A stretch of 8,720 nt of DNA, from NCBI GenBank assembly GCA_946479225.1, contig CAMLFI010000087.1:1-8720 (forward strand), written 5' to 3'. The position numbers and the translations under genes were made by a program. The notes under the pieces were generated by a model. The model made no database searches. It worked only from the letters and a program-made list of their open reading frames with translations, and was not told where the DNA came from. Position 1 is the first letter of the stretch; every line of letters begins with the position of its first letter. This stretch comes from an uncultured Mucilaginibacter sp. (lineage in GTDB: Bacteria > Bacteroidota > Bacteroidia > Sphingobacteriales > Sphingobacteriaceae). Below, in pieces: positions 6,975 to 8,720 of the stretch.

Positions 6975-7066
6975 GATTTGGAAGGTTTGTTTACAAGGTA
7001 AAATTTAATTTATATATAATCAATTAAATATAACTTTACGTTCCAGTGTCAGATAATTGCCCCTCC
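6975..7066 (-). promoter_or_regulatory. Upstream region of the NACHT gene
   Basis: About 90 bp of very A/T-rich DNA before the NACHT ATG. On the - strand it contains TATATTTA, one base off the TAnnTTTG consensus, without a clear TTTG at the right distance; no operator is evident. The promoter must lie here or in the repeat block beyond it, but I cannot place it exactly. Confidence 0.3.
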
Positions 7067-7346
7067 GCTAGCGCACGCATGCCGCGTGTGTTTACTCCCG
7101 CCTCAAACCCACTGTTGCAAAAGTGTTGCTAAACTGTTGCTTTTCTGTTGCAAAAGTGTTGCACTTTGTTCCTAAAAAAGGCCAATTTTAGCAATTCACA
7201 ATAATTTGATAACTAGCACATTACAAACATTTTACAGCTAAATATCCTGACGAATAAGTCATGGTAATTTATAATATCAACTGTCTGTAAATCAAATAAT
7301 TATAATTTTCAGACCAGGGAACATACATTTTTCTGCAACACCCCAC
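7067..7346. repeat. Word-array block A (TGTTGC type)
   Basis: About 280 bp without a gene. In order: a GC-rich flank containing GCATGCCGCG (7077-7086) and AAACCCACTG (7105-7114); five TGTTGC words at 7113, 7124, 7135, 7146 and 7157, exactly 11 bp apart, then TGTTCC at 7167; A/T-rich DNA with ACAGCTAAAT (7234-7243); and one inverted word, GCAACA, at 7335-7340 running into CCCCAC. Block B repeats this plan with another word. Even spacing near one DNA helical turn places the words on one face of the helix, as for protein-binding sites. No coding frame or integrase is present. Confidence 0.8.
7113..7172 (+). repeat. Five TGTTGC words at exact 11-bp period plus TGTTCC
   Basis: Words start at 7113, 7124, 7135, 7146, 7157; the five-base spacers vary (AAAAG, TAAAC, TTTTC, AAAAG). 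The degenerate sixth word TGTTCC begins at 7167, at a 10-bp step. Only the word, not the spacer, is conserved, which argues for selection on word identity and spacing over simple slippage. Confidence 0.9.
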
Positions 7347-7360
7347 AACCCCAATAAAAA

Positions 7361-7381
7361 AATCCCCGAAAAAAGGGGCTT
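7361..7381 (-). terminator. Hairpin at the end of block A, terminator-like on the - strand
   Basis: CCCC (7364-7367) pairs with GGGG (7375-7378) around a seven-base loop, with two A-T pairs beyond a mismatch. Read on the - strand it is followed by seven T, as in an intrinsic terminator; on the + strand there is no T run. The stem is short. No - strand gene lies between it and block B, so what it would terminate is unclear. Confidence 0.5.
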
Positions 7382-7389
7382 CTACCTTT

Positions 7390-7655
7390 GCTGATGCAAG
7401 CCTGCCGCGCCTATTTAGTCCGCTCCAAACCCACTGATCCAGGGTGATCCAAAATGATCCAAAAACGGGTCAATTTTTCAGTTTTTCACTTACTTGATTA
7501 TCAAATAGTTACAACCAATTTATAGCTAAATTTACTAACTTAAAAGTAGTTTCAATTTTATAAAACCAAAACGTTTAAATATTTAAATATCAATTAGTTA
7601 TAAAATAGTGATCCACTTTTTTTTGCTGAGACGCATATTTTTTGGATCACCCCAC
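7390..7655. repeat. Word-array block B (TGATCC type)
   Basis: Diverged copy of block A, displaced by about 322 bp at its left end. It has GCCTGCCGCG (7400-7409), the identical AAACCCACTG (7427-7436), TGATCC at 7435, 7445 and 7455 (10-bp period), A/T-rich DNA containing ATAGCTAAAT (7522-7531), a further TGATCC at 7609 and the inverted word GGATCA at 7644-7649 running into CCCCAC. GTGATCCA (7608-7615) and TGGATCAC (7643-7650) are a perfect 8-bp inverted pair. Compared with block A the word changed at both ends while flanks and middle remain alignable. No coding frame is seen. Confidence 0.8.
7435..7460 (+). repeat. Three TGATCC words at 10-bp period
   Basis: TGATCC begins at 7435, 7445 and 7455, with spacers AGGG and AAAA. 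The period is one base shorter than in block A. The array starts at the same place as in block A: the TG that ends the conserved AAACCCACTG is also the start of the first word. Confidence 0.85.
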
Positions 7656-7662
7656 CAACAAC

Positions 7663-7690
7663 AAAAAAGGCCCCGAACTTCGGGGCCTTT
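7663..7690 (-). terminator. Intrinsic terminator of the SRPBCC gene
   Basis: AAAGGCCCCGAA and TTCGGGGCCTTT form a 12-bp perfect palindrome about a single C (a real loop would open the last pairs). On the - strand it is followed by a run of six T and lies 26 bp after the SRPBCC stop, so it ends that transcript. On the + strand only three T follow. It also occupies the place in block B that the hairpin at 7361-7381 has in block A. Confidence 0.85.
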
Positions 7691-7715
7691 CCAATTTCTG
7701 TGAGTGTATTTATCT

Positions 7716-8477
7716 TTAGCTTTTAGCTTCTACCTTGTGGTTGGCGGTACCGTTACGGTGTACGGGTTTTAGGCTGTTATCAATATCCATGTATTGCTTA
7801 AAGTTGCGCACATCGGTATCAACCATGTTCTTAAATACCGGGTTTAATAAATTGGCTATCCCGGCGCCAACACCACCTGCAGGCGGGCGGTAGCTTATGA
7901 TAACATCAACTATAGTGCCCTTGCCATCGGCAGCGTCCCTAAAGAATACCTTGCCGGCATTGTCAATTATCGAGTCGGGGAGGGAGCTCCAGCCAATTAC
8001 CTCGCCAGGTTTATCTTTAACTATCTGGGCATCCCAGCTTACGGTACCCACGCCGGTAGGCAGGCGCAATACCCAATGGGAGCGGGTATCGTCCAGTTGT
8101 TCAACGCTTTCCAGGTGGTTCATAAACATGGGCAGGTTATCAAGCTTGCGCCAGAAATCATACACCGCCTTACGCGGTTTATCAATAACAAAGGCCGATT
8201 TAATGGTCACATCCACCGGCTCCTGGCTGTTTTTGCCAATAGACTCGTAAATATCACAATGGCCGCTTATGCCACGGTTTAACAGGTATCCGCCCGCGCC
8301 CAGCTTCAACAAACTAAACAACGGACTCCGGAACAGGCCCTTCAATCCCGAAAAGGTAAACTTAACGCCTGCAGCTATTGATATATACCGCTCGGGCCAG
8401 TTAAGATTAATCTCGTCTTCCTTAAGCGGAAGGCTCTTGTAACTCTGTATAGTGGGTAATGTTGCTCTTGTTGCCAT
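7716..8477 (-). CDS. SRPBCC-fold protein with N-terminal DUF2892-like membrane segment
   Basis: The 253-residue product joins two parts. Residues about 26-80 (NWPERYISIAAGVKFTFSGL ... LLNRGISGHCDIYESIG) resemble the DUF2892-type hydrophobic segment, usually two helices, with its typical GHC..Y signature at 72-76. Residues about 88-230 are a polyketide-cyclase/dehydrase-like START (SRPBCC) domain: AFVIDKPRKAVYDFWRKLDN, LPMFMNHLESVEQLDD, WDAQIVKDKPGEVIGWSSL, a glycine-rich PPAGGVGAGIANLL and a last helix FKNMVDTDVRNFKQYMD. Such domains bind small hydrophobic ligands; the combination is common in Bacteroidota and Proteobacteria and often appears in stress-related settings, but no reaction is established. 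The C terminus is a short charged tail. ATG 8477 gives the family-like start; the stop is followed by a strong terminator. It is divergent from the cobalamin riboswitch. G+C is clearly higher than in the NACHT gene. Confidence 0.85.
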   Translation of the reverse strand: MATRATLPTIQSYKSLPLKEDEINLNWPERYISIAAGVKFTFSGLKGLFRSPLFSLLKLGAGGYLLNRGISGHCDIYESIGKNSQEPVDVTIKSAFVIDKPRKAVYDFWRKLDNLPMFMNHLESVEQLDDTRSHWVLRLPTGVGTVSWDAQIVKDKPGEVIGWSSLPDSIIDNAGKVFFRDAADGKGTIVDVIISYRPPAGGVGAGIANLLNPVFKNMVDTDVRNFKQYMDIDNSLKPVHRNGTANHKVEAKS

Positions 8478-8540
8478 AATGCTTAACTAACAGTATAAAT
8501 GCCATACGGTTTTTAAAAAGTGTGATTGGGCAGGGTGATG

Positions 8541-8572
8541 TTTGCCATTGGTTAATACTTATTGTACATTTG
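8541..8572 (+). promoter_or_regulatory. Bacteroidota-type promoter ahead of the B12 riboswitch
   Basis: TTTG (8541-8544), a 20-bp spacer and TACATTTG (8565-8572), a full match to TTTG...TAnnTTTG at all fixed positions. Transcription would begin about 8579, just at the first bases of the riboswitch fold. This is the best promoter in the window. Confidence 0.8.
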
Positions 8573-8578
8573 CCATGC

Positions 8579-8720
8579 TTTAGGTTTCGCGGAAGGTGGC
8601 AACATCGCCGGGAATTAAAAGGGAATACAGTGAAAATCTGTAACTGTCCCGCAGCTGTAAGCTCCATAACCAAACGTCCAATCAAATGGTCACTATTTGC
8701 TAACGCGATGGGAAGACCGG
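8579..8720 (+). ncRNA. Cobalamin (B12) riboswitch, 3' end cut by window edge
   Basis: The aptamer of the AdoCbl-type riboswitch is recognised by AATTAAAAGGGAA (8613-8625), the AGTGAAAATCTGTAACTG stretch, the B12-box core GCAGCTGTAA (8651-8660) and the later GGTCACT and GATGGGAAGACC (8708-8719) that closes the fold. GGGA (8621-8624) can pair with TCCC (8647-8650). In this family binding of cobalamin represses the downstream gene by ending transcription or hiding the start site. The target gene starts beyond the window on the + strand; in Bacteroidota it is usually a BtuB-like TonB-dependent receptor, a cobalamin synthesis gene or a B12-independent enzyme, so no choice can be made. It follows a strong promoter with almost no spare leader. 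Confidence 0.93.

Noticed and set aside
7113..7172. CRISPR-like array
   Set aside because: The conserved word is six bases and the spacers five; this is far too short for repeats and spacers, and no cas gene is present.
7067..7655. Plasmid-type origin with iterons
   Set aside because: Phased words and A/T-rich DNA resemble an origin, but no replication protein is near, there are two blocks with different words, and the context is chromosomal.
6975..7715. tRNA gene as integration target for the blocks
   Set aside because: I found no cloverleaf or T-arm motif on either strand, so a tRNA attachment site is not supported.
8422..8685. 87-codon - strand reading frame
   Set aside because: It overlaps the riboswitch, the promoter and the start of the SRPBCC gene, and the protein has no recognisable character.

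Overview
The window looks like a chromosomal segment of a Bacteroidota bacterium, most likely of the Sphingobacteriaceae (Mucilaginibacter/Pedobacter-like). This is inferred from the sequences of ThrRS, IF3, L35 and L20, from the absence of Shine-Dalgarno sequences before the genes, and from promoter-like elements of the Bacteroidota type (TTTG, about 19-20 bp, TAnnTTTG). No database search was possible, so the genus is not fixed.

Region 1 (1-2008, + strand) is the conserved translation operon thrS (3' end only) - infC - rpmI - rplT, closed by an intrinsic terminator. infC starts with TTG one base after the thrS stop. A 175-bp leader before rpmI holds two near-identical 42-bp direct repeats and an inverted partner that can pair with them.

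Region 2 (2009-4020, - strand) carries a small lipoprotein gene and a membrane acyltransferase-3 gene. They are bracketed by copies of a short repeat (core TGGCGCAAG.AT.C.GCG); two copies face each other and form a 145-bp imperfect palindrome between the acyltransferase and the next gene.

Region 3 (4044-6974, - strand) is one long, visibly AT-rich gene for a 976-residue NACHT (STAND) NTPase with membrane helices at both ends. It is the best candidate for a defence gene here and looks horizontally acquired.

Region 4 (about 6975-7692) has no recognisable gene. It contains two diverged, tandem, roughly 310-bp blocks with the same plan: a GC-rich flank, then a six-base word repeated in direct orientation at helical-turn spacing, then about 170-200 bp of AT-rich DNA, then one inverted copy of the same word followed by CCCCAC and a hairpin. 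The word is TGTTGC in the first block and TGATCC in the second, so both ends of a block changed together. This is the most unusual structure in the window; arm-type recombinase sites or a small non-autonomous mobile element are possible readings, but both are inference.

Region 5 (7716-8720) holds a - strand gene for a membrane-anchored SRPBCC-fold protein. Divergent from it, on the + strand, is a strong Bacteroidota-type promoter feeding a cobalamin (B12) riboswitch that runs off the window end; the gene it controls is not visible.
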